Source: Paracoccaceae bacterium
Lineage (GTDB): Bacteria > Pseudomonadota > Alphaproteobacteria > Rhodobacterales > Rhodobacteraceae
Direction: 5' to 3'
Assembly: GCA_024304875.1 (NCBI GenBank)
Contig: JAMWZF010000077.1
Span: 1 to 11,088 of the forward strand
DNA: 11,088 bases
The notes beneath the pieces are model-generated. The model worked only from the letters and a program-made list of their open reading frames with translations, had not been told where the DNA came from and ran no database searches. Of the stretch, positions 9,175 through 11,088 are shown one piece after another (the stretch's first letter is position 1; every line of letters begins with the position of its first letter). The translations under genes and the position numbers were made by a program.

Positions 9175-9224
9175 GGGTGGGAGACCGAAGCGGTCTCCTG
9201 CCCGAAGATCGCCAACGATCTTCG
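9175..9224 (+). promoter_or_regulatory. Two adjacent hairpins in the rpoB-rpoC gap
   Basis: Stem one: GGAGACCG (9180-9187) with CGGTCTCC (9191-9198), extendable outward to 9175/9203 through two G-T wobbles, giving about 13 bp. Stem two directly follows: GAAGATCG (9204-9211) with CGATCTTC (9216-9223) around a CCAA loop. No clean T tract follows (TTCTTCCCCC). They lie between the rpoB stop and the AAGGA ribosome-binding site (9250-9254) of rpoC. Possible roles are RNase III processing or mRNA stability; this is inference. Confidence 0.65.
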
Positions 9225-9260
9225 TTCTTCCCCCGCACCTTTCTCCTTCAAGGAAATGAC

Positions 9261-11088
<1,828 letters not shown>

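Overview
The window is GC-rich chromosomal DNA from an alphaproteobacterium, most likely a Rhodobacteraceae/Paracoccaceae member (order Rhodobacterales). The grounds are the start sequences and sizes of L10, L7/L12 and RpoB (1382 aa with the alphaproteobacterial insertion), and a Hint-domain gene of a type common in that group. The family call comes from protein character, not from a search.

Most of the window is the ribosomal protein / RNA polymerase 'beta' cluster on the + strand, in the canonical order rplK (L11), rplA (L1), rplJ (L10), rplL (L7/L12), rpoB (beta), rpoC (beta', cut by the right edge). It differs from the textbook cluster in two places. At the left, rplK is preceded by a divergent, Tat-exported protein related to intradiol dioxygenases (5-496, minus strand), so no secE/nusG is seen immediately upstream. 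Between rplA and rplJ, where these genes are often adjacent, sits an autonomous Hint (hedgehog/intein) domain gene (2101-3237). A strong intrinsic terminator lies on its left (1913-1945) and a weaker candidate on its right (3242-3272), so rplKA and rplJL are probably separate transcription units here.

The non-coding stretches are rich in RNA hairpins. There is a stem directly before the rplK ribosome-binding site and a string of stems in the 300-base rplJ leader, the last a perfect 8-bp stem just upstream of the Shine-Dalgarno sequence. A hairpin with a U-rich tail follows rplL. A 417-base rpoB leader has several inverted repeats and an attenuator-like arrangement. Two back-to-back stems lie between rpoB and rpoC. 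These are plausible sites for feedback control by L1 and L10-L12 and for setting the ratio of ribosomal protein to polymerase mRNA, but only the base pairing is seen directly.

The most concrete biological oddity is in RpoB: the position equivalent to E. coli His526 in the rifampicin pocket is Asn (residue 550, codon AAC), in an otherwise conserved resistance-determining region. This predicts reduced rifampicin sensitivity. I see no mobile element, CRISPR array, tRNA or rRNA in the window, and no convincing wholly new system. The Hint gene inside the ribosomal cluster and the leader RNAs are the parts most worth a second look.
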